Positions 51,930-61,885 are shown, numbered from the stretch's first letter. The stretch: DNA of 64,000 nt from Flavobacterium notoginsengisoli (GCF_014207905.1 NZ_JACHLB010000001.1:558001-622000); one strand, 5' to 3'. Numbers and translations are program-made. The notes: generated from the sequence alone by a model not told the origin.

Positions 51930-52430
51930 ATGGAAAAGTTAATAAATCAGTTCGAGTTCGGTTTGTTCTTTTGGCAAGTATTAATATTTGTTGGATTAAT
52001 TTTCTTGTTGAAAAAATTTGCTTGGAAACCAATCCTTGATGCAGTAAACGATAGAGAGCAAGGAATTAAAGATGCATTACTTTCTGCTGAAAACGCAAGA
52101 CAAGAAATGCAAAATTTACAAGCTGATAATCAAAGAATTTTGAATGAAGCTCGTGCAGAACGTGATGCTATGTTAAAAGAAGCTCGCGAAATGAAAGAGA
52201 AAATGATTGCTGATTCTAAAAACGAAGCTCAAGCTCAAGGTCAAAAAATGATCGAACAAGCTAAAGCTGCTATCGAAAGCGAAAAAAATGCTGCTATGGC
52301 AGAATTGAAATCTCAAGTTTCAACTTTATCATTAAGCATTGCTGAAAAATTATTGAAAGAAGAATTATCTAACAAAGAATCTCAAACTAAATTAGTTGAG
52401 AAAATGTTAGGTGACGTAAAGTTAAACTAA
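51930..52430 (+). CDS. atpF: ATP synthase F0 subunit b
   Basis: A 166-residue subunit with one N-terminal membrane helix (FGLFFWQVLIFVGLIFLLKKF, about 10-30) and a long polar coiled coil (GIKDALLSAENARQEMQNLQ) that forms the peripheral stalk linking F0 to F1. Five base pairs separate it from atpH. Confidence 0.95.
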   Translation: MEKLINQFEFGLFFWQVLIFVGLIFLLKKFAWKPILDAVNDREQGIKDALLSAENARQEMQNLQADNQRILNEARAERDAMLKEAREMKEKMIADSKNEAQAQGQKMIEQAKAAIESEKNAAMAELKSQVSTLSLSIAEKLLKEELSNKESQTKLVEKMLGDVKLN

Positions 52431-52434
52431 GACT

Positions 52435-52968
52435 ATGGCAAGTACAAGAGCAGCAATTCGTTATGCAAAAGCAATTTTGGACTTAGCAAACTCTAAAGGT
52501 GTTGCCGAAGCTGTAAATAACGATATGAAATCAATTGCAAATGCAATTGAGACTAATGTAGAATTGAGTACGTTTATTGAAAACCCAACAACAACTGTTG
52601 AAGTTAAGCAAAGTGCTCTTTTAGAAGTTTTCGCAAATGTAAATGGTGTAACTAAAGGGTTATTTCAATTATTATTCGAAAACAAAAGATTTGAGATTTT
52701 AAATGCTATTGCAGTAGAATATAGTAAAGTATATGATGAAAGCAATGGTGTTGAAGTAGCAAAAGTTACAACTGCAATTCCAATGGATGCAGCTTTAGAA
52801 GCTAAAGTTTTGGCAAAAATCGCGACTTTATCTGATAAAAAAATTACAATTGAAAATATAGTAGATCCAGCAATTATCGGTGGATTTATTTTGAGAATAG
52901 GTGACAAGCAATACAATGCTTCTGTTGCAAACAGATTACAAGTATTAAAAAGAGAGTTAAGTAATTAG
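52435..52968 (+). CDS. atpH: ATP synthase F1 subunit delta
   Basis: A 177-residue subunit with the family start RAAIRYAKAILDLA and C-terminal INPAIIGGFILRIGD-type motif (here IVDPAIIGGFILRIGDKQYNAS). It joins F1 to the peripheral stalk. It is 5 bp after atpF and 38 bp before atpA. Confidence 0.95.
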   Translation: MASTRAAIRYAKAILDLANSKGVAEAVNNDMKSIANAIETNVELSTFIENPTTTVEVKQSALLEVFANVNGVTKGLFQLLFENKRFEILNAIAVEYSKVYDESNGVEVAKVTTAIPMDAALEAKVLAKIATLSDKKITIENIVDPAIIGGFILRIGDKQYNASVANRLQVLKRELSN

Positions 52969-53006
52969 TTTTTATAACACAAAAAGTGTCTAAATTATAA
53001 ATTAAG

Positions 53007-54584
53007 ATGGCGGAAATCAAACCTGCTGAAATTTCAGCAATATTAAGAAAGCAAGTAGAAGGTTTTGAATCTGGTGCTACGCTAGAGGAAGTAGGAACAG
53101 TACTTCAAGTTGGAGACGGTATTGCTCGTGTTTACGGGCTATCTAATGTACAATATGGAGAGTTAGTAGAATTTGATAACGGTATGGAAGGTATCGTATT
53201 GAATCTTGAAGAAGATAATGTTGGAGTTGTACTTTTAGGACCATCTACTGGACTTAAAGAAGGATCTACTGCAAAAAGAACTCAACGTATTGCTTCTCTT
53301 AAAGTAGGTGAGCAAATGGTAGGACGTGTTGTTAACACTCTTGGTTTTCCAATTGATGGAAAAGGACCAATCGGTGGAGATTTATACGAAATGCCTTTGG
53401 AAAGAAAAGCACCTGGAGTTATCTTCCGTCAGCCAGTAACTGAACCATTACAAACAGGAGTAAAAGCAGTAGATGCTATGATCCCAGTTGGTCGTGGACA
53501 ACGTGAGCTTGTAATCGGTGACCGTCAAACAGGTAAATCAACTGTTTGTATCGATACAATCTTAAATCAAAAAGAATTTTACGATGCAGGAAAACCTGTA
53601 TTCTGTATATATGTTGCAATTGGACAAAAAGCTTCAACTGTAGCAGGAATCGCTAAAATGTTGGAAGAAAAAGGTGCAATGGCTTATACAGTTATCGTTG
53701 CAGCTAATGCTTCTGATCCAGCTCCAATGCAAGTTTATGCTCCATTCGCTGGTGCTGCAATTGGAGAGTACTTTAGAGATTCTGGTCGTCCAGCTCTTAT
53801 CGTTTATGATGATTTATCTAAACAAGCTGTTGCTTACCGTGAGGTTTCTCTTTTATTAAGAAGACCACCGGGACGTGAGGCTTACCCTGGAGACGTTTTC
53901 TACTTACACTCTCGTTTATTAGAGCGTGCTTGTAAAGTAATCGCTGATGATGGTATCGCTAAAAACATGAACGACTTACCAGATTCTATCAAATCTATCG
54001 TAAAAGGTGGTGGTTCATTAACTGCTTTACCAATTATCGAAACTCAAGCTGGTGACGTTTCTGCATATATCCCAACAAACGTAATCTCTATTACAGATGG
54101 TCAGATTTTCCTTGATGGAGATTTGTTCAACTCTGGGGTTCGTCCTGCAATTAACGTAGGTATCTCTGTATCTCGTGTTGGAGGTAATGCTCAAATTAAA
54201 TCTATGAAGAAAGTTTCTGGAACTTTAAAATTAGATCAAGCTCAATTCCGTGAATTAGAAGCTTTCGCTAAATTTGGTTCTGACTTAGATTCTGTTACTT
54301 TAAACGTAATCGAAAAAGGAAAAAGAAACGTTGAAATCTTGAAACAAGGTTTAAATGATCCTTATACAGTTGAAAACCAAGTTGCTATTATCTACGCTGG
54401 TTCTAAAAACTTATTAAGAAACGTTCCTGTAGAAAAAGTAAAAGAATTTGAAGCTGATTTCTTAGCTTACTTAAACAGTAAACATAAAGATACGCTTAAT
54501 GCGTTGAAAGCTGGTAAATTAGATGACGCTATTACAGATGTTATCGAAAAAGCAGCAAAAGAAATCTCAGCAAAATATAACTAA
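53007..54584 (+). CDS. atpA: ATP synthase F1 subunit alpha
   Basis: A 525-residue nucleotide-binding subunit of the catalytic hexamer. The P-loop is [15 protein letters not shown] (about 172-186), with the alpha-specific [10 protein letters not shown] before it and [20 protein letters not shown] after. Length is typical. The cognate beta subunit atpD is not in this window, as usual in Bacteroidota, so coordination with a second locus is expected. Confidence 0.98.
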   Translation: MAEIKPAEISAILRKQVEGFESGATLEEVGTVLQVGDGIARVYGLSNVQYGELVEFDNGMEGIVLNLEEDNVGVVLLGPSTGLKEGSTAKRTQRIASLKVGEQMVGRVVNTLGFPIDGKGPIGGDLYEMPLERKAPGVIFRQPVTEPLQTGVKAVDAMIPVGRGQRELVIGDRQTGKSTVCIDTILNQKEFYDAGKPVFCIYVAIGQKASTVAGIAKMLEEKGAMAYTVIVAANASDPAPMQVYAPFAGAAIGEYFRDSGRPALIVYDDLSKQAVAYREVSLLLRRPPGREAYPGDVFYLHSRLLERACKVIADDGIAKNMNDLPDSIKSIVKGGGSLTALPIIETQAGDVSAYIPTNVISITDGQIFLDGDLFNSGVRPAINVGISVSRVGGNAQIKSMKKVSGTLKLDQAQFRELEAFAKFGSDLDSVTLNVIEKGKRNVEILKQGLNDPYTVENQVAIIYAGSKNLLRNVPVEKVKEFEADFLAYLNSKHKDTLNALKAGKLDDAITDVIEKAAKEISAKYN

Positions 54585-54672
54585 TTAGATAATTCGTTGA
54601 TTAGATAATTAGAAAATGGTTTAACATTGTTCTAATTATCTAATTTTCAAATTGTCACATTTTCTAATTAAT
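54585..54672. repeat. Intergenic inverted repeat (family A) between atpA and atpG
   Basis: ATTAGATAATTCGTTGATTAG and TAGATAATTAGAAAATGG face ATTATCTAATTTTCAAATTG and TTTTCTAATTAATAG; same family as 2086-2178 and 45662-45715. Confidence 0.65.
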
Positions 54673-54674
54673 AG

Positions 54675-55535
54675 ATGGCAAATTTAAAGGAAATCCGTAA
54701 TAGAATTACTTCCGTTTCATCGACGATGCAGATTACATCGGCTATGAAAATGGTTTCTGCTGCAAAGCTTAAGAAAGCACAAGATGCAATCACTGCAATG
54801 CGTCCTTATGCCGAGAAATTAACGGAGTTATTGCAAAATCTTTCTGCTACACTTGAAGGTGAAGTGGGAGGAGATTACACTACACAACGTGAAGTAAAAA
54901 AAGTATTGTTAGTAGCTATAACTTCAAACAGAGGTTTATGTGGTGCTTTCAATTCAAATATTATTAAAGAGATTAAAAACCGTACTGAGTTTTACGCAGG
55001 AAAGCAAGTTGATGTTTTTGCTATTGGTAAAAAAGGAAATGATGCTTTAAGCAAAACTCATAAAGTTCACGGTCATCATAATGCAATTTTTGATCATTTA
55101 ACTTTTGAAAATGTTGCTGGAATTGCAGATAATTTGACGGAGAAATTTTTATCTGGCGAATATGATAGAATTGAGTTGGTTTACAATCAATTTAAAAATG
55201 CAGCGACTCAGATTGTTCAAGTAGAGCAATTTTTACCGTTAGCTCCTATCAATTCTGATAAAAATGTTTCTGCTGGAGATTATATTTTTGAACCTTCAAA
55301 AGAAGAAATTGTTTTGACTTTAATTCCGAAGTCTTTAAAAACACAATTGTATAAAGGTATCCGTGATTCATTTGCTTCTGAGCATGGAGCACGTATGACT
55401 GCTATGCACAAAGCAACAGATAATGCTACTGAATTAAGAAACCAATTGAAATTAACTTACAACAAAGCGCGTCAAGCTGCGATTACAAGTGAGATTTTGG
55501 AAATTGTTGGTGGAGCAGAAGCTTTAAATGGATAA
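54675..55535 (+). CDS. atpG: ATP synthase F1 subunit gamma
   Basis: A 286-residue rotor subunit with the conserved start LKEIRNRITSVSSTMQITSAMKMVSAAKLKK and C-terminal helix ELRNQLKLTYNKARQAAITSEILEIVGGAEAL. The middle carries SNRGLCGAFNSNI. It is the last gene of the operon, followed by a strong terminator. Confidence 0.97.
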   Translation: MANLKEIRNRITSVSSTMQITSAMKMVSAAKLKKAQDAITAMRPYAEKLTELLQNLSATLEGEVGGDYTTQREVKKVLLVAITSNRGLCGAFNSNIIKEIKNRTEFYAGKQVDVFAIGKKGNDALSKTHKVHGHHNAIFDHLTFENVAGIADNLTEKFLSGEYDRIELVYNQFKNAATQIVQVEQFLPLAPINSDKNVSAGDYIFEPSKEEIVLTLIPKSLKTQLYKGIRDSFASEHGARMTAMHKATDNATELRNQLKLTYNKARQAAITSEILEIVGGAEALNG

Positions 55536-55557
55536 TCAATTCCATTATATATAAAAT

Positions 55558-55584
55558 AAAAAGCCAGCATTTGCTGGCTTTTTA
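55558..55584 (+). terminator. Terminator of the ATP synthase operon
   Basis: AAAAGCCAGCA-TT-TGCTGGCTTTT stem-loop with T run after the atpG stop. Confidence 0.9.
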
Positions 55585-55614
55585 TTTATTGGAAGTTTTC
55601 TTTTTTAAAAATAA

Positions 55615-55676
55615 TTTTATAAAATGGTGATTCTCAAATTTATTCAAAAGTTGAGAATCACTACCATTTTATAAAA
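55615..55676. repeat. Long hairpin before the 89-bp tandem array
   Basis: TTTTATAAAATGGTGATTCT (start of 23-nt left arm, 55615-55637) pairs with 55651-55676, which ends CATTTTATAAAA; only a 3-base TAC bulge interrupts. It sits directly before the tandem array. Confidence 0.8.
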
Positions 55677-55695
55677 ATAGACAGATAACTCTGTG

Positions 55696-55963
55696 TGCTT
55701 TGTCTTTCATGGGAACAAACTAGCTTTATTAATCCCAATGCTCTGTTTTTTTGAGGGTTACATTTCAGCAGAATCAATCCCTTTTGCTTTGTCTTTTATG
55801 GGAACAAACAAGCTTTATTAGTCCCAGTGCTCTGTTTTTATTAGGGTTACAATACAGCTGAATCAATCCCTTATGCTTTGTCTTTTATGGGAACAAACAA
55901 GCTTTATCAGTCCCAGTGCTTCCTTTTTTATAAGGGTTGTATTTAGCTTTCTCAATCCCTGTG
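55696..55963. repeat. Three tandem 89-bp units with two conserved hairpins each
   Basis: Units start at 55696, 55785 and 55874, with an exact 89-bp period and high identity. Each opens TGCTTTGTCTTT(C/T)ATGGGA. Each holds one stem GGGA...TCCC and one stem AGGGTT...AATCCCT. No reading frame spans the array. The paired positions agree between units while some loop bases differ, which suggests selection on RNA structure. Could be a tandem small-RNA or terminator array; not CRISPR, since there are no variable spacers. Confidence 0.75.
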
Positions 55964-56076
55964 AAACAAATTTAGGAAAAGACTGTCTAAAAAAAGTTAC
56001 ATAATTTTCATGTCTAATTTATATATTTCACATGTCTTTGATTTTTAATTATATAACTATTAACTAACAAATTAAT

Positions 56077-56084
56077 TATTTTTG
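56077..56084 (+). promoter_or_regulatory. -7 promoter box of the GNAT gene
   Basis: TATTTTTG fits TAnnTTTG and lies over the TTG start at 56082 of the longest frame, so ATG 56106 is the start. Confidence 0.55.
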
Positions 56085-56105
56085 ATTATATTAAAGTACA
56101 ATTCA

Positions 56106-56552
56106 ATGGATCTACTTATAAAAGAACTAACGACTATCACTGAAATGTTGGCCGAAATAGAAACAATTAGGTTTCTATATCCCAACATAACTTTAGAAAA
56201 GTATGAATCTTTTCTTTCTGAAATGCTTCCTCACAATTACACTCAAATAGCTGTTTTTGAAAATGATGTTTGTTTAGGACTTACAGGCTGCTGGTCGGCA
56301 ACAAAATTGTGGACAGGGAAATATCTAGAAATAGATAATTTTGTTGTAAATCCGGAGTATCGTTCTAAAGGGATTGGAAAATTGCTTACAGATTATGTCG
56401 AAAAAAAAGCACTAGAATTAGATTGTAGTAGTATTGTTTTAGATGCTTTTACAGGAAATTTTGGAGCGCATCGATTTTATTACAATCAAGGATATGCACC
56501 AAAAGGATTTCATTTCGTAAAAATCCTAGACGAAACAAAAATGACTCATTAA
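56106..56552 (+). CDS. GNAT family N-acetyltransferase
   Basis: A 148-residue enzyme of the GCN5-related fold. The acetyl-CoA-binding motif is VVNPEYRSKGIGKLLTDYV (R/Q-x-x-G-x-G pattern), followed by LDCSSIVLDAFTGNFGAHRFYYNQGY as the C-terminal part. Substrate unknown; a small amine or protein N-terminus are options. It is downstream of the 89-bp array and expressed from its own -7 box. Confidence 0.85.
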   Translation: MDLLIKELTTITEMLAEIETIRFLYPNITLEKYESFLSEMLPHNYTQIAVFENDVCLGLTGCWSATKLWTGKYLEIDNFVVNPEYRSKGIGKLLTDYVEKKALELDCSSIVLDAFTGNFGAHRFYYNQGYAPKGFHFVKILDETKMTH

Positions 56553-56613
56553 AAAACAAAGAGAACTTTTCTTTATTGCACAGACAAAAGCATTATTAAA
56601 CAAAAGAAATGGT

Positions 56614-56621
56614 TATTTTTG
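56614..56621 (+). promoter_or_regulatory. -7 promoter box of the second flippase gene
   Basis: TATTTTTG fits TAnnTTTG, 27 bp upstream of the TTG start at 56649. Confidence 0.5.
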
Positions 56622-56648
56622 TCTTACAAACATTATTAGAATTATATT

Positions 56649-58109
56649 TTGGGATTATATAAAAATCTATTTAAGCAAACAGCAATTTATGGTCTAGCGA
56701 CTGTTTTACCTAGAATGCTGAGTTTTTTATTAGTGAGATTATATACAGGAATTTTACCAACCGCAGAGTATGGAGAAGTTTCAATTGTATTGTCTTGGAT
56801 GGTTTTCTTCAACGTGGTACTTTCGTACGGAATGGAAACTGCATTTTTTAGATTTTACAGTGCCGAAGATGATAAGAAAAATGTAATCGCAACTTCGACA
56901 ATTTCTATATTTTGGACTTCAATTATATTTCTTTTTGTCGCTCTAATTTTTAGAAATACCCTAGCCAATCTTGCAGAGGTAGACGTTCAATACATTACGT
57001 ATACAGTTTGGATTTTAGTCTTAGACGCATTAGTTTTAATTCCGTTTTCTAAATTAAGAGCCAATCAAAGACCAATGGTTTACGCGGCAATCAAAATTGG
57101 AAATGTGGTTATAAATCTTTTGCTAAATATTTTCTTTTTGATGTATCTGCCTACTTTGGCGGCATCAAATCCAGGTTCTGTTTGGGATAATTTATATGTA
57201 GAAAACTTTCAAATCGCTTATATTTTCATTGCTAATCTTTTGGCAAGTTTGGCGACATTTATAGTTCTTTCTCCAAATTATCTTTCGCTTGGACGAAAAT
57301 TCGATCCAGAACTTTGGAGAAGAATGATGAAATACGGACTTCCTATTTTGGTAGCCGGATTAGCTTTTGCAGTAAATGAACATTTCGATAAAATCTTATT
57401 AGGTTATTTGCTACCAGAAAACTTAGCCAAGTCTGAAGTTGGAGCTTATTCTGCATGTTATAAATTAGGATTATTTATGGTTCTTTTTGCAACAGCTTTT
57501 AGATTAGGAATCGAACCTTTCTTTTTCAGCCATGCTAAAAATGAAAATGCTCCGCAGACGTATGCCGTTATTACGAAATATTTTGTGATTCTAGGATCTT
57601 TGATTTTATTAGGGGTAATAGTTTTTGCCGATGTTTTGAAATACCTTTTATTAGACAACAAATCGTATTGGGAAGCAATGAAAGTAGTGCCGTTAATTAT
57701 TTTAGCGAATTTCTTTCTTGGAATCTATAATAACTTATCGGTTTGGTATAAACTAACCGATAAAACAAAAATTGGCGCTTACATTTCTATAGTTGGTGCT
57801 ATTGTAACGTTGGTTTTAAATTATCTTTTAATTCCAAAGTATAGTTATTATGGTTCAGCAATTGCAACTATTTCGGCTTACGGAAGTATGATGCTTATTT
57901 CTTATGTTTTAGGAAATAAATACTATCCAATTCCTTATGACATGAATAAAATTGGTGCTTATTTAGGAGTTTCTATATTGTTTTCAATCATTTCGTTTTA
58001 CGGATTTAGAGAAAAATATTATGTTGGAATTCCGCTTCTTTTAGCCTTTATGTATTTGGTTTATCATTTTGAAAAAGATACTATAAAAGGAATAATGAAA
58101 AGAAAATAA
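56649..58109 (+). CDS. Polysaccharide biosynthesis/oligosaccharide flippase family protein
   Basis: A 486-residue membrane protein with about 12-14 hydrophobic segments beginning MGLYKNLFKQTAIYGLATVLPRMLSF, the MATE/MOP-type polysaccharide flippase opening. This is the second flippase in the window (the other at 27977-29215) and is longer. TTG is the only plausible start. It begins a run with dut, a sugar nucleotidyltransferase, TPR and lipoprotein genes; possibly flips a lipid-linked glycan for a different polymer. Confidence 0.85.
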   Translation: MGLYKNLFKQTAIYGLATVLPRMLSFLLVRLYTGILPTAEYGEVSIVLSWMVFFNVVLSYGMETAFFRFYSAEDDKKNVIATSTISIFWTSIIFLFVALIFRNTLANLAEVDVQYITYTVWILVLDALVLIPFSKLRANQRPMVYAAIKIGNVVINLLLNIFFLMYLPTLAASNPGSVWDNLYVENFQIAYIFIANLLASLATFIVLSPNYLSLGRKFDPELWRRMMKYGLPILVAGLAFAVNEHFDKILLGYLLPENLAKSEVGAYSACYKLGLFMVLFATAFRLGIEPFFFSHAKNENAPQTYAVITKYFVILGSLILLGVIVFADVLKYLLLDNKSYWEAMKVVPLIILANFFLGIYNNLSVWYKLTDKTKIGAYISIVGAIVTLVLNYLLIPKYSYYGSAIATISAYGSMMLISYVLGNKYYPIPYDMNKIGAYLGVSILFSIISFYGFREKYYVGIPLLLAFMYLVYHFEKDTIKGIMKRK

Positions 58110-58137
58110 GACAAGCTTAAAAAATTATATTTAAAAA

Positions 58138-58572
58138 ATGAAAATACAGATAATCAATAAATCTCAGCACGAATTACCAAACTACGAGACAGTTGCTTCG
58201 GCAGGAATGGATTTACGCGCCAATATTTCAGAAACAATTACGTTAAAACCTTTAGAAAGAGCGATTGTAAAAACAGGCCTTTTTATAGAATTGCCAATTG
58301 GTTACGAAGCGCAAGTAAGACCAAGAAGTGGCCTTGCTGCAAAAAAAGGCGTTACAGTTTTAAATTCGCCTGGAACTATTGATGCAGATTACAGAGGAGA
58401 AATTGGTGTAATTTTAGTAAATTTATCTAATGACGATTTTGTAATCGAAAATGGTGAGAGAATTGCACAGTTGATTATTGCAAAACACGAAAGAGCAGAA
58501 TGGATTGAAGTTGAAACACTTTCTGAAACATCAAGAGGTGAAGGCGGATTCGGAAGCACTGGAGTAAAATAA
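58138..58572 (+). CDS. dut: dUTP diphosphatase
   Basis: A 144-residue trimeric dUTPase that hydrolyses dUTP to dUMP. Five family motifs are recognised: [38 protein letters not shown] with the catalytic Asp, and C-terminal [12 protein letters not shown]. Its position between a flippase and a sugar nucleotidyltransferase is operonic, not functional. Confidence 0.96.
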   Translation: MKIQIINKSQHELPNYETVASAGMDLRANISETITLKPLERAIVKTGLFIELPIGYEAQVRPRSGLAAKKGVTVLNSPGTIDADYRGEIGVILVNLSNDDFVIENGERIAQLIIAKHERAEWIEVETLSETSRGEGGFGSTGVK

Positions 58573-58655
58573 TTTCTGTAGTAAACAGAAACAAAAAAAA
58601 GAGAGACCAAACCCAATGGAGATTTTTTCAAATCTTCTTATAAATCAAATAAAGA

Positions 58656-59672
58656 ATGAAAATAATTGTGCCAATGGCAGGCCGTGGATCGAGATTGAGG
58701 CCTCATACTTTAACTGTTCCAAAACCATTAATTCCTGTTGCGGGAAAATCTATAGTACACCGTTTAGTTGAAGATATTGCCAAAATATTAAAAGAACCAA
58801 TTGAAGAAGTAGCTTTTATTTTAGGAGATGAAGCTTTTTTTGGAGATGATGTTGTAAAAAGCTTAGAAGATTTAGCTAAAGGATTAGGAGCTAAAGCTTC
58901 TATTTATCGCCAAGATCAGCCTTTAGGAACTGGACATGCAATTATGTGTGCTAAAGATTCTCTTTCTGGACCAGCTGTAATTGCTTACGCGGATACTTTG
59001 ATTAGAGCCGACTTTGAATTAGATCCAGAAGCGGACGCTGTAATTTGGGTAAAACAAGTAGAACAACCAGAGGCTTTTGGAGTTGTAAAACTAAACCAAA
59101 ATAATGAAATTATAGAATTGGTTGAAAAACCAAAAGAATTTGTAAGTGATTTAGCGGTTATCGGAATTTATTATTTTAAGGAAGTTGGAGTTTTAAGAAA
59201 TGAGCTTCAGAATGTTTTGGATAATAATATTCAGAACGGTGGAGAATACCAGATTAATGACGGTATTAAAGCAATGATGGCAAACGGAAAAGTTTTTAAA
59301 ACCGGAAGTGTTGACGAATGGATGGATTGCGGAAACAAAGATGTTACTGTTGAAACCAATACAAGAATGCTAGGTTTTCTTCATAATGATGGAGAACATT
59401 TAGTAGATTACGGTGTAAAATTGGAAAATTCAACAATTATTCCTCCTTGTTATATTGGAGAAAATGTTGTTTTGAAAAATACTACTATTGGTCCAAATGT
59501 TTCTCTAGGAAACGGATGCCATGTAACAGATAGTACAATTAAAAACAGTTTGATTCAAACCTATTCTCAAATCAAAAATGCTGATTTAGATAATGCAATG
59601 ATTGGAAATCACGTAAGCTATGATGGTAAATTTACGAGCATTAGTATTGGTGATTACGCTGTTTTAGAATAA
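58656..59672 (+). CDS. Sugar-1-phosphate nucleotidyltransferase
   Basis: A 338-residue nucleotidyltransferase. MAGRGSRLRPHTLTVPKPLIPVAGK (about 6-30) is the nucleotide-binding signature (GxGxRxR-KP), and a C-terminal left-handed beta-helix region (about 248-338, ENSTIIPPCYIGENVVLKNTTIG) follows, as in RfbA/GlmU-like enzymes. It activates a sugar phosphate to a nucleotide-sugar. The exact sugar is unclear; glucose or mannose are common. Confidence 0.85.
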   Translation: MKIIVPMAGRGSRLRPHTLTVPKPLIPVAGKSIVHRLVEDIAKILKEPIEEVAFILGDEAFFGDDVVKSLEDLAKGLGAKASIYRQDQPLGTGHAIMCAKDSLSGPAVIAYADTLIRADFELDPEADAVIWVKQVEQPEAFGVVKLNQNNEIIELVEKPKEFVSDLAVIGIYYFKEVGVLRNELQNVLDNNIQNGGEYQINDGIKAMMANGKVFKTGSVDEWMDCGNKDVTVETNTRMLGFLHNDGEHLVDYGVKLENSTIIPPCYIGENVVLKNTTIGPNVSLGNGCHVTDSTIKNSLIQTYSQIKNADLDNAMIGNHVSYDGKFTSISIGDYAVLE

Positions 59673-59719
59673 AATAAAAAAGAAGAAAGTTTCGTTTTTG
59701 TTTAAATGTATTTTTTCAA

Positions 59720-61072
59720 ATGATTAAAAAAAGAGTTTTTACAGTTTTGTTTTTTGCTTTTTTTAGCGCTTCATTTTCGGCTTTTGCTCAGACAGAACCC
59801 GAAGATATTGCTATGGCAACAGACGAATATCAAGACTCATTTTATGAATCATTAAAACAAAAAGGGATTGAAAATTACGATAAAGCAATTGTGTCATTGG
59901 AGAAATGTATCAAACTAAAACCCAATGATGCAGTCGCTTATTTTGAATTAGGTAAAAACTATTTTGCATTAAAACAGTATCAAAATGCGCAAAATGCTTT
60001 TGAAAAAGCAACGCAGCTTGACCCTAAAAATAAGTGGTTTTGGCTCGGAATTTACGATGTAAGTTATGAGACAAAAAACTACGCGTTAGCAATCGAAATC
60101 ATTCAGAAAATTATTGTTTTTGACGAAGAATATAAAGATGATTTAATCTCTTTATATATGATTACTAATCAGTACGACAAAGCATTAATTGCGATAAACG
60201 AAATGAATGATAAATTCGGAAAATCATCCGATCGTGAAATTTATAAAGCACAGATTCTTTCGCAAGGAAAATATCAAAATGCAGAAATTGATAATCTGAT
60301 TCAGCAAATTAAGAAAGATCCGAAAGAAGAATCTAATTATTTGAGTTTAATTCTCTTGTATTCAAAAAATAATGAAAACGAGAAATCTTTAGAAGTAGCC
60401 AAACAATTAGCAAAAGAAATTCCAAATTCTGAGTGGGCTCAAGTAAGTTTGTTTAAAACGTATTTAGATGCCAATCAAGCAGACAAGGCAATAAAATCGA
60501 TGAATGTAATTTTAGCAAGCTCAAAAATTGATTCAAAAATTAAACATAGAACTTTGAATGAATTTTTGATTTTTGTCAATAAAAATCCACAGTATTCAGC
60601 AGATTTAGAAAAAGCAATTTCTTATTTTGATAATGATAAAGAAGTTGATGTTGCAAAGGAAATTGGAAAATTTTACCACAGCAAAGGTCAGTTCGAAAAT
60701 GCTATTAAATATTATGAAAAAGATTTAAAAGCAAATTCGGATACAGATCTTGAAACTAATATGTTATTATTAGAAGCGTATTCTCAAGTTAAACAATACG
60801 ATCTAATGACAAAAAGAGCGATGATGTTGATTGAAGTTTATCCGAGTCAGGCGCAGTTTTACTATTATGCAGGTTTAGGAAATAATCAAATAAAACAGTT
60901 TAAAAATGCAAAAACCGTTTTAGAAATGGGCCTTGATTATGTTGTAGATGATACAAAATTGGAGGCAAATTTTAATATTCAATTGGGAGAAGCATATAAT
61001 GGATTGGGGGATGCTAAGAAAAAAGAGGAATACTTTTTGAAGGCAAATGAATTATTAAAAAAGAAAAAATAG
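59720..61072 (+). CDS. Secreted tetratricopeptide repeat protein
   Basis: A 450-residue protein with a signal peptide (MIKKRVFTVLFFAFFSASFSAFAQ) and several TPRs, for example AVAYFELGKNYFALKQYQNAQNAFEKATQLDPKN and IGKFYHSKGQFENAIKYYEKDLK. Predicted periplasmic scaffold. It precedes the DUF4292 lipoprotein gene by 7 bp and is part of the same operon. Confidence 0.85.
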   Translation: MIKKRVFTVLFFAFFSASFSAFAQTEPEDIAMATDEYQDSFYESLKQKGIENYDKAIVSLEKCIKLKPNDAVAYFELGKNYFALKQYQNAQNAFEKATQLDPKNKWFWLGIYDVSYETKNYALAIEIIQKIIVFDEEYKDDLISLYMITNQYDKALIAINEMNDKFGKSSDREIYKAQILSQGKYQNAEIDNLIQQIKKDPKEESNYLSLILLYSKNNENEKSLEVAKQLAKEIPNSEWAQVSLFKTYLDANQADKAIKSMNVILASSKIDSKIKHRTLNEFLIFVNKNPQYSADLEKAISYFDNDKEVDVAKEIGKFYHSKGQFENAIKYYEKDLKANSDTDLETNMLLLEAYSQVKQYDLMTKRAMMLIEVYPSQAQFYYYAGLGNNQIKQFKNAKTVLEMGLDYVVDDTKLEANFNIQLGEAYNGLGDAKKKEEYFLKANELLKKKK

Positions 61073-61079
61073 AATTCAA

Positions 61080-61862
61080 ATGAAAAAATATATATCAGTA
61101 CTATTGCTGTCTATTGCCGTAATTTCTTGTAAATCGAAGGCAGTTGCAGTACAAGGAAATAATACAAGCCAAGCAGTTGCTCCGAAAGAAGACAAAAAAG
61201 TGGTAGAAAAGCATTATGAGAATAAGTTAGATTTTTCTACTTTATACATAAAAGCAAGTGCAAAATATGTAGATGAAAAACAAAGTCAAAATGTTACGGC
61301 TGAAATTAGAATTGAGAAAGATAAACAGATTTTAATAAGCGTACGTTTCTTGGGAATTACAATGGCAAAAGCTTTGATAACGCCTTCTGCAGTAAGTTAC
61401 TACGAAAAAATAAATGGAACTTATTACGAGGGAGATTTTACAAGTTTAAGCAAATGGTTAGGAACAGAATTGGATTATAGCAAAGTTCAGAACCTATTGG
61501 TTGGTGAAGCATTTGACGATTTAAGAAAAGGAAAATATACACAGACAATTGTAGATAATCTTTTTAGATTAGATGAAGAAAAGGATGCTAATATAAAAAA
61601 GACTTTTTTCTTAGACGGAGAAAAATATTTGATTCAAAAAGAAGAAATTGCACAGCCATCTGAAAATAGAAATCTACAGATTAATTATTCAGATAGTAAA
61701 GTTTTCAATCAAGGAACATTGCCAACTAGTATTGAAATAAATGCAGTTCAGCCAAAGGGCAAAACGAATATTAATTTAAATTATAACAATATTTCATTTA
61801 ATGAAGAACTTTCTTTTCCTTATAGCGTTCCAAGTGGCTATAAAAAAGTTACAATTCAGTAA
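61080..61862 (+). CDS. DUF4292 lipoprotein
   Basis: A 260-residue lipoprotein; MKKYISVLLLSIAVISC has the lipobox Cys at 17. The mature part resembles the LolB/LppX-like beta domain of DUF4292 proteins (LRKGKYTQTIVDNLFRLDEE), which often follow TPR proteins and precede EnvC-like M23 genes in Bacteroidota. Probably periplasmic outer-membrane lipoprotein handling or envelope biogenesis, function unproven. Confidence 0.8.
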   Translation: MKKYISVLLLSIAVISCKSKAVAVQGNNTSQAVAPKEDKKVVEKHYENKLDFSTLYIKASAKYVDEKQSQNVTAEIRIEKDKQILISVRFLGITMAKALITPSAVSYYEKINGTYYEGDFTSLSKWLGTELDYSKVQNLLVGEAFDDLRKGKYTQTIVDNLFRLDEEKDANIKKTFFLDGEKYLIQKEEIAQPSENRNLQINYSDSKVFNQGTLPTSIEINAVQPKGKTNINLNYNNISFNEELSFPYSVPSGYKKVTIQ

Positions 61863-61885
61863 ATTTGCAAAATAAAAATAGAAAC

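Noticed and set aside
55696..55963. CRISPR array
   Set aside because: The units are nearly identical over the full 89 bp, so there are no variable spacers, and no cas gene is present.
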